Shown here piece after piece: positions 46,211-57,008 of a stretch of 64,000 nt of DNA; position 1 is the first letter of the stretch, and the number at the start of each line of letters is the position of its first letter. This DNA comes from Gymnothorax reevesii (Eukaryota; Chordata; Actinopteri; Anguilliformes; Muraenidae): assembly GCA_029721435.1 (NCBI GenBank), contig CM056577.1:121089219-121153218 (forward strand), read 5' to 3'. The notes beneath the pieces are model-generated. The model did not search any database. It worked only from the letters and a program-made list of their open reading frames with translations, and was not told the DNA's origin. The position numbers were made by a program, and so were the translations under genes.

Positions 46211-46300
46211 CTGAGTGGGTGAATGACGGGCGGCCTTTGTTTTCCGGTACGAGGGAGAGGAAGACTGATGGGGAGAGCGCCAGTCTGGGGCTTAAATATC
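46211..46300 (-). promoter_or_regulatory. probable promoter and non-coding exon 1 of S100 gene A
   Basis: On the minus strand a TATA-like GATATTTAAG sits at 46300-46291. About 30 bp downstream comes a GC-richer stretch that ends CACTCAG|GTAAGACC, a strong splice donor with the exon's last base at 46211. S100 genes typically have a short non-coding first exon, and the first coding exon of gene A starts with an acceptor five bases before its ATG. The TATA box, about 55 bp of exon and a donor therefore fit this role, across an intron of about 3 kb. This is inference; an RNA read joining 46211 to 43232 would settle it. Confidence 0.5.
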
Positions 46301-46419
46301 GCATCCCTCCATTCCACCCCCTCCCTCTTTTTCCCCATCCCTCCTTCCACTGGTCTCTTGCCCTCCCCTATCCCTTTCTTTGGCTGCCGACACGATCTGG
46401 TGATGCGGTGTCTCCCTCA

Positions 46420-46441
46420 CACACACACACACACACACACT
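46420..46441 (+). repeat. (CA)n microsatellite
   Basis: About eleven uninterrupted CA dinucleotides. Confidence 0.95.
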
Positions 46442-46686
46442 CATTTACATGCACGTTAGTCCACAGGCATGGGCCCACAACCTGTGCAAACATAAAGTAA
46501 GATTTCTTATTTTTATTTGTTTCATATAAGGAAAAAGTTATCAAAATCCCACTGGTCCTGCGTGGAAAAGTGGGTGCCTCCAAAGTTGTAAAATCTTCCC
46601 GCCAAATAATTTGGCCAAATTTGTCTAGATTACTGCGACCCTGTTCATTGGGAACATTGCTTACATCAAACCTTTCCAGCTATATG

Positions 46687-46765
46687 AATTGAAGCACCTA
46701 TTACTAAAACCCCATAAGTCACACTTGACTTGACTTGTGGGGTTTTAGTAATCAGTGCTTCAATT
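46687..46765. repeat. 79-bp hairpin element, copy 1
   Basis: Arms of 34 nt (AATTGAAGCACCTATTACTA...) pair with three mismatches around an 11-nt spacer. It is identical to 56930-57008 except for one base. No target duplication could be fixed: flanks are TATATG and TAGCT. Confidence 0.95.
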
Positions 46766-47136
46766 TAGCTAAAAGGTCTCAACAAGTAAGCACACTATGC
46801 TGTGATGAAAATAAATTTTAGAAGAAATGACTAAGAAGGTTAATAGTATACATCACTCTGAAGAGGATTCCAAAGGCCTTTTCTTAGCTCTGGAACTGCA
46901 GCAAATGAAGTGAAGCCATTATTTCCAAATGGAGGAAACTTGGAACAGTTGTGAATCCTCCCAGGAGAGACAGACTAATTAAGATTCCTCAGAGAACACT
47001 TTGACAGCGTACCAGGTGAAGAACATTGCTCTCTAAGAGGAACATAAAGGCTTGTCTTACTTTTGCCAAAAAAACACCTTGATGACTCCCAAGCCTTTTG
47101 GGATGATGTTCCACAGACTCATTTGTCAGAAGTGGA
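46766..47136. other. no gene seen
   Basis: AT-rich sequence between the hairpin element and the L1-like 3' end. The phrases around 46880-47110 (GCAGCAAATGAAGTGAAGCC, CTTTTGCCAAAAAAACACC) look like Tc1 scraps, but too little remains to call. Confidence 0.4.
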
Positions 47137-49062
47137 ACTTTTTTTTTTTTGACTTGCATTTTTATTATTTTCCATACATAAGCTACAATTTTGCACAAGC
47201 AATCAATTATACATCTTAACATTCACCCACAACAACCACTTCGCCCCCGACCAACCCCAACCCGAGGGAGGCCAAAGCTCAAACTATACATTTTTACTGC
47301 CAAAAAACATAAAATAAAAAAATAATAATAACAATAATAGCAATATAAAAATAAATAATAATAATGAAACTAAATTACAATATATGAATACCAAAAAAAA
47401 AAAAAAAAACACTTTACACCTCCCATTTTTCTCACATACAAATGGTTGAGATACTGTATATCTGCCCCACTTTTGTATATATTTTTGTGTCTTGTTTGTT
47501 ATCCTGTAAGACATTTTTTCATACGCAGCTACTTTTCCCAATTCGGAGGTCCACTCATTAAATGGAGGGGTTCCCCGGTGATTTCCAATGCCTGAGCAGA
47601 ACCTGTCTTCCAATCATTACACAGTCTATGTCCAGTTCTTCAGTGCCTCAGGCCACTTTAACAGTACCTTTGGATGACCAAGAACATACAATGCAGGGCA
47701 GAACTGAAAACGTGAACCTGTTACTTGCACAATGTAGTTATGAATCTTTATCCAGAACAGCTGGATTTGAGTGCAAGACTACAGCACATGAGTTAGAGTA
47801 CCCTCAACCTGATTACATTTCCAGTATAGTTTTTAATTTAACAACTCCATTCTGAATAATCTGCTTGGTGTCCAATAAACCTGTGAAGTATTTTGAATTG
47901 CATCAATCTCACTCTTAGGTCACACGACCGTTGGCACATATTTTATCCCAATCATGGTCATCAAAAGAAAACCCCAAATCTTCTTCCGATACACTTTTCA
48001 AAGCAATCATTCTTTTGTTTTCACTAACACCGAACAGCAATTTGTAATATTTGGAAGCCTCCTTTCCTCCTCCGAATATCTTAGAAATCCTATTGACTTT
48101 ATCTGCTGATTGCGGGGCTTGTCAATATGAACCAAAGACCCCCTTCAAGGCTTGGCGAATTTGCAAATATCTCCAGAAGTGATTTCTACCCAGCCCATAT
48201 TGTTGTGATAGTTCTCGGAACGACTTGATTATATTCCCACAATACAGATCCCCTAAAGTACCGATACCTCTATCTAGCCATTCCTTCCACAAGAAGGGAC
48301 CTTTATCAATACAAACCTTCGGGTTAAACCAAATACTTGATGTACAATTCAAATATGGGTTAAAGCCTAGCAACCCCACAATTTTCCTCCAAATACCCTG
48401 AAGATGAGATATTACTGGATGAAATTTATTTCCCATCCTAACCTTACTTTACGTTAACGTTCTTATTTTTCGAACAGAAAAGGTTTTATCCTACCTTGAC
48501 ATGTTTCGACGGGATACTCCCGTCTTCCTCAGAAGAGTCACCGATGTTACGAGTGACGCGTCTTATCAGCTGATGTTAGCCTAACCTTGGTTGATAAACA
48601 CTTTATTAAAGCTACAGGGGCTGCTATGAGTTGTTCTATAGACTGCCATGGTGGAGCCTTTTTTGAGGCAATGGCCAATGTGCTAGGTGTCTCAAGCTGT
48701 AACCATAATAATAAAATAATAGCTTTGGTAGACCCAACTCCCCTTTATCTACAGGTTGTTGCAGTTTCCCTAAATGTATCCGTGGACGCTTACCATTCCA
48801 TAGAAAGTCTTTGCAAATACTATCAAATTTCTTAGAATAACTTAAAGGAATCTGCAAGGGTAGAGAGTGTAGCAAATAGTTAAGCCTTGGGATTGAGTTC
48901 ATTTTAAGAACATTGACTTTACCCCACAGCGACAAGGATATTGACGACCAGCGTTTTACATCCACCAAAATTTTTTGCATCAGTGGTTCAAAATTCACTT
49001 TAATAAGATCATCCAAGTGAGGAGGGAACAGAATGCCAAGATATTGTAGACCCTGCACAGGC
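47137..49062 (-). pseudogene. L1-like LINE 3' fragment, 5'-truncated
   Basis: Minus-strand translation gives the C-terminal ORF2 region of an L1-type element. YLGILFPPHLDDL and LWGKVNVLKMNSIPRLNYLL with FLWNGKRPRIHLGKLQ are at 49058-48690. WLDRGIGTLGDLY and FWRYLQIRQAL follow at 48270-48150. The 3' UTR ends GGAAAATAATAAAAATGC and a poly(A) tail (T run 47139-47150 on +). The frames contain stops, and a foreign stretch at about 48437-48600 separates two parts. Confidence 0.8.
48437..48600. repeat. insertion inside the L1-like fragment
   Basis: ACATGTTTCGACGGGATACT and CCCGTCTTCCTCAGAAGAGT form a phrase found in dispersed fish repeats. The flanking L1-like coding segments are collinear on either side. 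Exact borders are uncertain. Confidence 0.45.
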
Positions 49063-49154
49063 TAAATAAAATTATAAGACTGGAACAATAAGGTGGGACA
49101 TGTAAGAGGGAAGCCAGGAGATAATATGGACATGCGACCAAAAGTGGCGTAGCA

Positions 49155-50317
49155 TTGGATGAGAGTGATGAGGAAATACTCGCCAGTTGTAATTCGTCTA
49201 ATAGAAAACTGTCCTCGGCCGGAGTGGCTCTGGCGACTCCGAGGGGGTCGACAGTGCCTCCCCCAGCTCCTGGGACTACGTCGTATTACCGCCCGATTGA
49301 GCCGGGTAAGCCCTGGCAGGGTAGTCCAGTGGCAACGCGCCAGCGAACTGGTACAGCGATTCGTAACTCTTTTAAAGTTGCTGCTTTAAAAACGGTTACC
49401 AATGCCGACAATGAGGTATTGTCATGAGTCGTCCTCTTACGTGTGAGGAGTATGCCAGACGCAAAACGGTGGTTGGGCTGATGCCACGGCGGTGCCCATT
49501 CCAGCCTTATTGGGATAATTTGATGCTGCAGGCGTCTGTTTACAATTTAGAGTTACGGGACATGTGGCAAATTGCCCTGCTCACGATTCCCGATGAGTTA
49601 AGATCTCAATTGCCGGACGAGTTAAGAACAGGAACGATCATGATTAAGGAGGAGGATGAGAGTGATGGAGATGTGTATGATCGGTTAAAAGAGGCGTTAT
49701 TGCGTTTGCGGGGACCGACACGTGCTGCTTGGCATAAAATACTCGACATTAAACAGGCCTAGAAAGAGACTTTTGAATCGTTTGCCGAGCGAATGTAGGT
49801 TATGTTTCAGGAGCACTCGGGGGTCGAGAACGCTACTCGCGATCAGGAGGTGTTACTGCAACTCTTGAAAAACAATGCTGGCCCGCATATCCAGCAAGCG
49901 CTGGCCAGCAGGGCCGACCCACCAGAAAATACCTTCAGGTCACTGGTGGAATGGGCTTCTAAAATCGAAGCCCGTGTGTCAAAGCAGAACAAGTTACGCG
50001 CGATTGCTGCTACCCAGTGGGTAGCCGAAGGGAAAGGCGAAGCTAGCGCTAAAGGGCCAGTAAATAGCGAGCAGTGGGAATGCCCTTTTTGCAGTCGAAT
50101 GAACCACACTTCAAATCAGTGTTGGGTGTTGTGGGACTCACTAGGCTTTCCGCGGCAGTCTTCTAGTAGCATACTTCGTGATTTACGGGCGAAATAGGAG
50201 GCCGGTGAGCCGATGTCGCTGGGTAAAAATTCAAAACCCGTTAGCGACGGTAACCCTTATCAAGCTCTACAGGCGGCCGTGGCGGCGCTAGCGGCTAACT
50301 AAGAAAATTCTCTATAG
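49155..50317 (+). pseudogene. gag-like remnant with zinc knuckle
   Basis: A first open stretch (49155-49427, no ATG) overlaps by ATGA a second frame starting at 49424. That frame continues, with TAG codons at 49760 and 49796, to a CCHC zinc knuckle (CPFCSRMNHTSNQC; spacing C-x2-C-x4-H-x4-C) near 50080-50125. Further stops in the same frame are TAG 50195, TAA 50300 and TAG 50315. The zinc knuckle and position make gag/nucleocapsid the best reading. The 5' end lacks a start because of the deletion behind the truncated LTR. Confidence 0.75.
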
Positions 50318-50323
50318 GGGTGC

Positions 50324-50689
50324 GTGGCCTTCCTTGCAGTTGGAAGCGTTATCACCAGTGTTAATCGTATTAAAATAAGGGCTAATCTTGAAGGCCGATT
50401 AGTTGATGCTTTGATCGATACTGGTGCTTCTTGCTCATGCACAGAAGTCCCATTACCGTTGACAAATAAGACCATACAAATTCGAGGAATAGGCGAGACT
50501 GTCATGTTGGCCACTTGCACCCGGCCTGTCCGGCTAGATCTGGGGGTTGCGGTGCTTGAGGAGCCCTTGTGGTTTCTGCCGGATAATGGAGAGGGTACTG
50601 TTTTGGAAATGGAGATTTTGGGGAAATTTGGCTTTGTTATCCGTTGTTTTGAGAAGCAAATGGCATTAAAAATGAAGAGGGCCTCATAA
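50324..50689 (+). pseudogene. retroviral-type aspartic protease remnant
   Basis: An open stretch of 121 codons contains VDALIDTGASCS, the D-T-G-A active-site motif of retropepsins, and LEMEILGKFGFVI, which corresponds to the family's GxxxL second motif region. It lies in the same frame as the second gag frame, separated by in-frame stops. It ends at 50689, where polymerase would be expected but is absent. Confidence 0.8.
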
Positions 50690-50879
50690 CTGCCCTCCTG
50701 GAAACCGCCTTATGTCCATTTCCGCAACAGATCCCCTCCAGCAATTTCTTGCCGCACATGTTAGCTGACGTTTAGCAGTGGTGTCTGTGGTGACGGTTAG
50801 CTTGTGTAGTCTGTGCGTCAATACACTAGGGAACAGCAGGCCGCACAACCCTGCGTCGGCCTGATTCACCTAGGGGGTC

Positions 50880-51640
50880 ATGAGAATCCCTTCAGTTGGA
50901 TTTCATTGGTCCACTTTCCAGAGCAAGAGGGGGGTGTCGCTATTGTCTTGTGATTATTGATAAATTTTCTTAGTGGGTGGAGGCGATACCCCCATGCAAC
51001 AACACCATAACTACAGTCGCATGGGTACTGGCGAACCAAACCATTCCGCTCTGGGGGGTGCCAATGCAAATTGAATCTGACCAAGGGTTCCATTTCACCG
51101 GCCAAATAACACAACTATTTTGTAAAATTCTTTGAATCGAACAGTCATTTCTTGTGCCCCACAGGCCTCAAAGCTTGGGGATGGTAGAACGGGTTAATCG
51201 CACCATCAAGGAGGAGATTGCCTAGCTAACTGCTCAACATCAAAACAAATGGACAGAGGCGCTGCCCACAGTCCTGACTATTCTGAGGGCAACCCCTTCC
51301 CGAGCTACAGGCCTTGGTCCATATGAATTGATGACTGGGAGAATCATGAAACTGACAGTTGTTTCAGAGGTATCTCCTCCAGGTCTGGGACCACTGGTTA
51401 TAGTGAAACAACAAGGGATAGTGGAGCAGCTCCAGGAGCAGCTCAAAGTACTTCACGCACAGGCGGCACTAAGACAACAACAGGCCGACCTGCGCAATGA
51501 TGCTCAATTTAAACGCACCTCCGAAATTAAGTTTGCAGAGGGCGATATGGTCATGGTACGGGGGTTCGTTAAACAAGATGCTTTTGTTCCTCGGTGGCAC
51601 GAGCCCTATGAAATCAAGGCCGTCTTCCACAGCTGGAAAA
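50880..51640 (+). pseudogene. retroviral-type integrase remnant
   Basis: The catalytic core is recognisable, with several stops. LDFIGPL carries the first Asp near 50908, ESDQGFHFTG the second near 51075, and MVERVNRTIKEEI the Glu near 51182. KWTEALPTVLTILRATPS then RATGLGPYELMTGR follow, as is usual near the end of the core. A C-terminal segment with EGDMVMVRG and FVPRWHEPYEI-type residues resembles the DNA-binding domain. At least TGA/TAG stops inside the core make it inactive. Confidence 0.85.
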
Positions 51641-53005
51641 GCCTAGGTGGTACCATAGGAGGCAATGCAAACTATTCCGAGGGGTGGGGACAAACTTGTG
51701 CTTCTTCTTGTGTATCAAGGGTACCAGTAGTCTTGTACACCAGCTGCAGTTGCCGTTGGCGACGCCAGAGAGGAGAAGCACCCCAGTGAACGGTCTTCCA
51801 TCGCCATGGGCTGATTGTGGATAATAATGTCTTACGTGTCCTGGATGCCCATCACAACTGGCAGACAGGACCCCACACCAGCCCCACCGACAACTTTCTC
51901 ATCATATTTTTGCCTAATTCATTTCATCTATTGACATTTTTACACCATAAAGCTCTTAATGGTGTCAGTAAATTTCCAGTTAAAGTGATATGCACTCTTA
52001 TAACATCTCTGCATGGTTATAGCCACAGCTCAATGATTAACCTGACCGTCCGAGCAAATTCATCAATGCAATTCCAAATCATATTCTTTAACTCAATTTC
52101 ATCCCCAATTCAGCCAAAATCTTAACTTCCATTCCTCAACCAATATGGGTTGAAATCAGAAGGCCACTGATTTTTAACAACCCCACAATAACCATCTTCT
52201 GGTCATACAGGCGACTTGGGCAGAAACGCGGACGTTTCTCTCCCTCTGCCATCCAACATCCAATCAAATCCGTACCATCGAGCGTGGATTAGTCTGCAAA
52301 ACATTCGTGGATCTTCTACTCATGCCAGAAGGAGTATTTCTAGATGTAGGTGTATATATATGTATATATTTGTAATTATCTGTTCTTTATTTCTAGTTGC
52401 TTTCTTTCTTAAAACAGACACTGCAGTTTCTGGGCTCATGAGTTTTATAATATTCTTGCCATGAACTTTTGATGCTGCCGTGTTCTGTCTCTCTTTCTGT
52501 TTCAGATGCTGAACTATCTTGGGAGTGGCAGTACGGGCAAGGACAACAACTTCGGCCAACCGGAGCAGTGGGACACCGGACCGGATCAGCGCAGATATCT
52601 GCTAAGCATCGGGACCGTGAAATCTTCACTGCGTCGGGCCTACTCGGACACCATGGAACAGCAATAATCACAGTTTACCACTGCCGAGTCACAGATCGCG
52701 TAAGGCTTTATCGCTCCAGTAAAATCGGAGGATAGGTGGAGAATTTTCCCCCACTATTACCTAATTTGCGGGGTTTTTCGCTCCACCCTATGATATCGGA
52801 GTGGACTTTGTGGACCATTTACATTTTCCATTTAACTGTCTTTTTCAAACACACCAGAATAACTCTGTAAAGGCTTTTAATTGCTGGTTCCAGCCAATAC
52901 TTCATCTGTCAAACTTCCTGGCCAACTCTGTACCCCTAAGCTGCTGTCTCTATGACCCCTCGGAGGTAAAATCTGCGGCGTCTCCCTTGGGGTCAGAGGG
53001 GGGAA
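51641..53005 (+). other. 3' region of the LTR element, no recognisable envelope
   Basis: No long frame. A hydrophobic segment (YIFVIICSLFLVAFFL) at about 52360-52410 could be a membrane-span relic. At 52506 an ATG directly follows a strong acceptor (CTCTTTCTGTTTCAG) and opens a 53-codon frame ending TAA at 52665-52667. A polypurine tract closes the region. An envelope or accessory gene is possible but unproven. Confidence 0.4.
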
Positions 53006-54096
53006 TGTAAGAGGGAAGCCAGGAGATAATATGGACATGCGACCAAAAGTGCCTATTGCCCTCTGTTCTTTACATAGTGGGGTAATAGAGGCACAAGAGC
53101 CTATACTTCCTCCACAGCTGGCATCGTCTCCAGTCAGGCATGGCTGGGAACAGTGGGATAGTAAAGTCATCAGGGTCCAGACATCCTCTACAGCTGCCCC
53201 CCCAGTTCTACCACTGAGATAAGGGGGCCTGGAACTGGACACTTCAGCAGGGTGTGACCTCTGCTCTCTGCCCCATTAGTGCCATAGTGACCTCTTCTGG
53301 ACACACCGTCACTGCACCTTTTCGTTTCATCACTGTAACTGTTCTGAGTTAAAAGTTTTAATTGAAACAAAACCCGCTATTACACCGTTTTCACTGCTCT
53401 CGTGTCATCACTGAATTACTGTATTATACCTGGGGTAATAGTGATGTGAATCTCATGGGGAATGGGTCTGTTGGGAAGGAAATTCATGACAATTACATCA
53501 TCATAATTCTGTATGTAATTGGGTTTGGTATGCATCTCTTCAGCTAAATTCAAGGAGTTGAATGAGATGCATTTCATATCCACTATATTTCAAGAAAACA
53601 TAGTTTCTGTTCTCCAACAATAATTTGTCCTGAACCAGAGTTATCTCTTGAGGTGTATTTAGAATCAACTCTCCCCCTTTTGCAGAAAGTGCTTTGCGAC
53701 CCCTCCCTGAGGTCGGTCTCCTAGGGTCCTTGCATTGATCTAAGAACTTTTATTATCTCCTTTGAATAATAAATGTTTTCTTAACGAAAACATTTTCTTT
53801 TCTTAGACGACCTAGTCTGGGAAGCCCGTACCCAACTTCCCATACTTTGGTCCGTGCATATTTCTATCTTAATGGTTTCGTAATTCGGACTTTTTGCACG
53901 ACCATTTGAACATAGCCTTTTTCGCCAGGTATGATTTTTCTCTCATTTTCTAAACTGTGTGTAACTTGTAATTGGGGTAATGTTGATTTGTTTGTAGATT
54001 TAAGCTCTTGCTTACCTGGTGAATAAACTATTGTTATTTCTTTAAACTTGTGTGGTCTCAGTGGCTCTTAACTCTTGTACATTCTCTCTGGCTACA
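53006..54096 (+). repeat. 3' LTR of the retrovirus-like element
   Basis: It begins TGTAAGAGGG after the polypurine tract. AATAAA hexamers occur near 53766 and 54023. The 3' limit is set at ACA (54096) by the TG...CA rule, but no target duplication confirms it. Only the first 46 bp have a counterpart at the 5' side. Confidence 0.6.
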
Positions 54097-54563
54097 TTAC
54101 GCTGGAGACTTAGGGGTTATGCTCAACCAAGGACTGACTGATCAGCAGCTTTGGGATGAGAATTGGTTTTAATCAAGTTGGATAGGTAACCATGATCGAC
54201 AAACAGATTTATGTATTGCTGGTTCTGGGGTTTTAGCCTGAAGGAAACCCATGGACGAAAAGTTGGTTATCTGTTAAAATTCCCTGAAGGAACCCATGGG
54301 CATACTGATCTGGGTTTGCTGTAATTCGAGCCAAAAGATGCTGTTGCAGTGATGGCTGACTTCCAATCCTCTGGCATTACCAACGAACCTAAGCTGCGGA
54401 AATAATGCCAAACCCGGGGGCATATATGTTAGTGGCGCAGGCTTGCATTCATGAGTCCGGGGGGTAATCTCCCAGAGGTCCACGCAGGTGCTCCCTAAAT
54501 TATAAATTCTAATTCTAATTTGGAGTCAGATATTTAACGAGGATAACTGAATTTGGTATTCTA

Positions 54564-56104
54564 CAAAACCCAAAACCAGTGAAGTTGGCACGTTTTGTAA
54601 ATTGTTGATAATACAGAATACAATGATTTGCAAATCCTTTTCAACTTATATTTAATTGAATACACTGCAAAGACAAGATGTTTAATGTTCAAACTGAGAC
54701 TTTTTTTTTTTTTTTGCAAATAATCATTAACTTAGAATTTAAAGGCAGCAACACATTGCAAAAAAGTTGGCACAGGGGCCTTTTTACCACTGTGTTACAT
54801 CGCCTTTCCTTTTAACGACAGTAAACTTTTGGGACCAATTTTTGAAGCTTTTCAGGTGGAACTCTTTCCCATTCTTGCTTGATGTACAGCTTAAGTTGTT
54901 CAACAGTCCAGGGTCTCCGTTGTCGTATTTTACGCTTCATAATGCGCCACACATTTTCAATGGGAGACAGGTCTGGGCTACAGGCAGGCCACTCTAGTAC
55001 CTGCACTCTTTTACTACGGAGCCATGCTGTTGTAACACGTGCAGAATGTGGCTTGGCATTGTCTTGCTGAAATAAGCAGGGGCGTCCATGAAAAAGATGT
55101 CGCTTGGATGGCAACATATGTTGCTCCAAAACCTGTATGTACCTTTCAGCATTAATGGTGCCTTCACATATGTGTAAGTTGCCCATGCCTTGGGCACTAA
55201 TACACCCCCATACCATCACAGATGCTGGCTTTTGAACTTTGCGCCTATAACAGTCCGGATAGTTCTTTTCCTCTTTGGTCCGGAGGAAATGTGGACTCGT
55301 CAGACCACAGAACACTTTTCCACTTCGCATCAGTCCATCTTAGATGAGCTTGGGCCCAGCGAAGCCGGCAACATTTCTGGGTGCTGTTGATAAATGGCTT
55401 TCGCTTTGCATTGTAGAGTTTTAACTTGCACTTGCAGATGTAGCGACTAACTGTAGTTACTGACAGTGGTTTTCTGAAGTGTTCCTGAGCCCGTGTGGTG
55501 ATGTCCTTTACACACTGATGTCGGTTTTTGATGCAGTACCGCCTGAGGGATCGAAGGTCACAGGCATTCAATGTTGGTTTTCGGCCTTGTCGCTTACATG
55601 CAGTGATTTCTCCAGATTCTCTGAACCTTTTGACGATATTACGGACCGTAGATGATGAAATCCCTAAATTGAGGAATGTTGTTTTTAAACTGTTCGACAA
55701 TCAGCTCACGCATTTGTTCACCAAGTGGTGACCCTCGCCCCATCCTTGTCTGTGAATGACTGAGCATTTCAGGGAAGCTGCTTTTATACCCAATCATGGC
55801 ACCCACCTGTTCCCAATTAGCCCGTTCACCTGTGGGATGTTCCAAATAAGTGTTTGATGAGCATTCCTCAACTCTCTCAGTCTTTTTTGCCACTTGTGCC
55901 AGCTTTTTTGAAACATGCTGCAGGCATCAAATTCCAACTGAGCTAATATTTGCAAAAAATTACAGTTTACCTGTTCGAACATTAAGTAACTTGTCTTTGC
56001 AGTGTATTAAATTGAATATAGGTTGAAAAGGATTTGCAAATCATTGTATTCTGTTTTTATTTACGATTTACACAACGTGCCAACTTCACTGGTTTTGGGT
56101 TTTG
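54564..56104 (-). mobile_element. Tc1-like transposon with long, well-matched TIRs
   Basis: Ends CAAAACCCAAAACCAGTGAA match in inverted orientation through GTTGGCACGT, and further inward through TTGCAAATCCTTTTCAACC-type sequence. TA flanks both (54562-54563 and 56105-56106). The element is 1541 bp. TIR identity suggests it is the youngest Tc1 copy here, but the transposase is frameshifted. Confidence 0.93.
54812..55770 (-). pseudogene. Tc1-like transposase pseudogene (frameshifts)
   Basis: Three overlapping minus-strand frames make up one transposase. An N-terminal part (GRGSPLGEQMRELIVEQFKN) leads into an HTH part (GISSSTVRNIVKRFRESGEI) and WKSVLWSDESTF with the first Asp. The last frame has KPASVMVWGCISAQGMG, CLFQQDNAKPHSARV (second Asp) and SPDLSPIENVW (Glu). 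Frame changes occur near 55665 and 55290. All catalytic residues are present as motifs, but no single frame spans them. Confidence 0.88.
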
Positions 56105-56106
56105 TA

Positions 56107-56929
56107 AATGTATTATGGAGTCAGATTTGAAACGAGAGTAAATGTTGTAATCGTTATGCTTAGTTTGCTTGAATCACTGATATATCTGACTTTTTCAGTT
56201 GCTGCGTGTGTCCCAACGTGCAACTGGGATTATTCGCAGCACGACATTAAGTTAGATGATTCTGTGATTTCGGCATAGCCCCATTCTCGAACGGAGAACT
56301 ACTGAGGATACCTCAGGTAAGTCTCAGGCTGGGTCCAAGGCAGGACACAGGCATAAAAGATTTAATTGACACGTTCCACTGCCTCATAACAGCTGGAATC
56401 TACACGCGTAAACCTTCGCTCCTGACTCCTCCACCGTTGGTCGGGCTGTGTGAGTTCTACAGACAGAACTTTGTTAATGGCATGAGAAGTTAAACTTTTT
56501 TGAAAAGCATGGTTCTGTTTACATCTGAAACCAAGTTGGCATTCCACTATAAGCACACCGTGCCAAGAGTCAGAGGTGGTGGTGTTAGCGGGATGTAGTG
56601 GGCATAATTTGCTGCTTCTGGGCCCTGCGACTTACCATAATTGATGGAACCATGAATTCAGCTTGATCGTTGAAAATCCTGGGGGAGAGAGCTTGGTTTT
56701 ATGTCTGCCATCTGAAGCTCAAGCTTAATCTAATTACGCAGAAACATAAGTCTGAAGATCAATTCCACTCACGTTTTCACAAGGAAACAAAATTGAGATT
56801 TCTGAGTGGCCTTGTCAAAGTTCTCACTCACACTCCATGAAGATACTAAGGCAGAATCTTACATGGGAGGTCATACTCTAAAACCTTCAAGGGTCCTAAA
56901 TTAAAGCAAGTCTGTGAAGGGTGCGCAGG
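56107..56929. other. no gene seen
   Basis: Mixed sequence between the Tc1 element and hairpin copy 2. No coding match and no obvious terminal repeats. Confidence 0.45.
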
Positions 56930-57008
56930 AATTGAAGCACCTATTACTAAAACCCCATAAGTCACACTTGACTTGACTTGTGGGGTTTTAGTAATTAGTG
57001 CTTCAATT
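56930..57008. repeat. 79-bp hairpin element, copy 2
   Basis: Same as 46687-46765, with one substitution in the right arm (TAATTAGTGC versus TAATCAGTGC). Flanks GCAGG and ATCAAA differ from those of copy 1, so it is a dispersed mobile or duplicated unit. Confidence 0.95.

Larger units (their letters stand above)
49101..54096 (+). mobile_element. degenerate endogenous retrovirus-like LTR element (gag, protease, integrase; RT absent)
   Basis: A 46-bp direct repeat starts TGTAAGAGGGAAGCCAGGAG at 49101 and again at 53006. The right copy is preceded by a polypurine tract (GGGGTCAGAGGGGGGAA), so it is the start of the 3' LTR (to about 54096). The 5' LTR has lost everything after its first 46 bp. 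Between them lie gag, protease and integrase remnants in the usual order. Only about 190 bp separate protease from the integrase core, so reverse transcriptase and RNase H are deleted. Stops are scattered throughout. The element is a defective, ancient copy. Confidence 0.85.

Noticed and set aside
45895..46500. 201-codon plus frame and 120-codon minus frame upstream of S100 gene A
   Set aside because: No family resemblance; both cover the GC-richer predicted promoter/leader exon and CA repeat.
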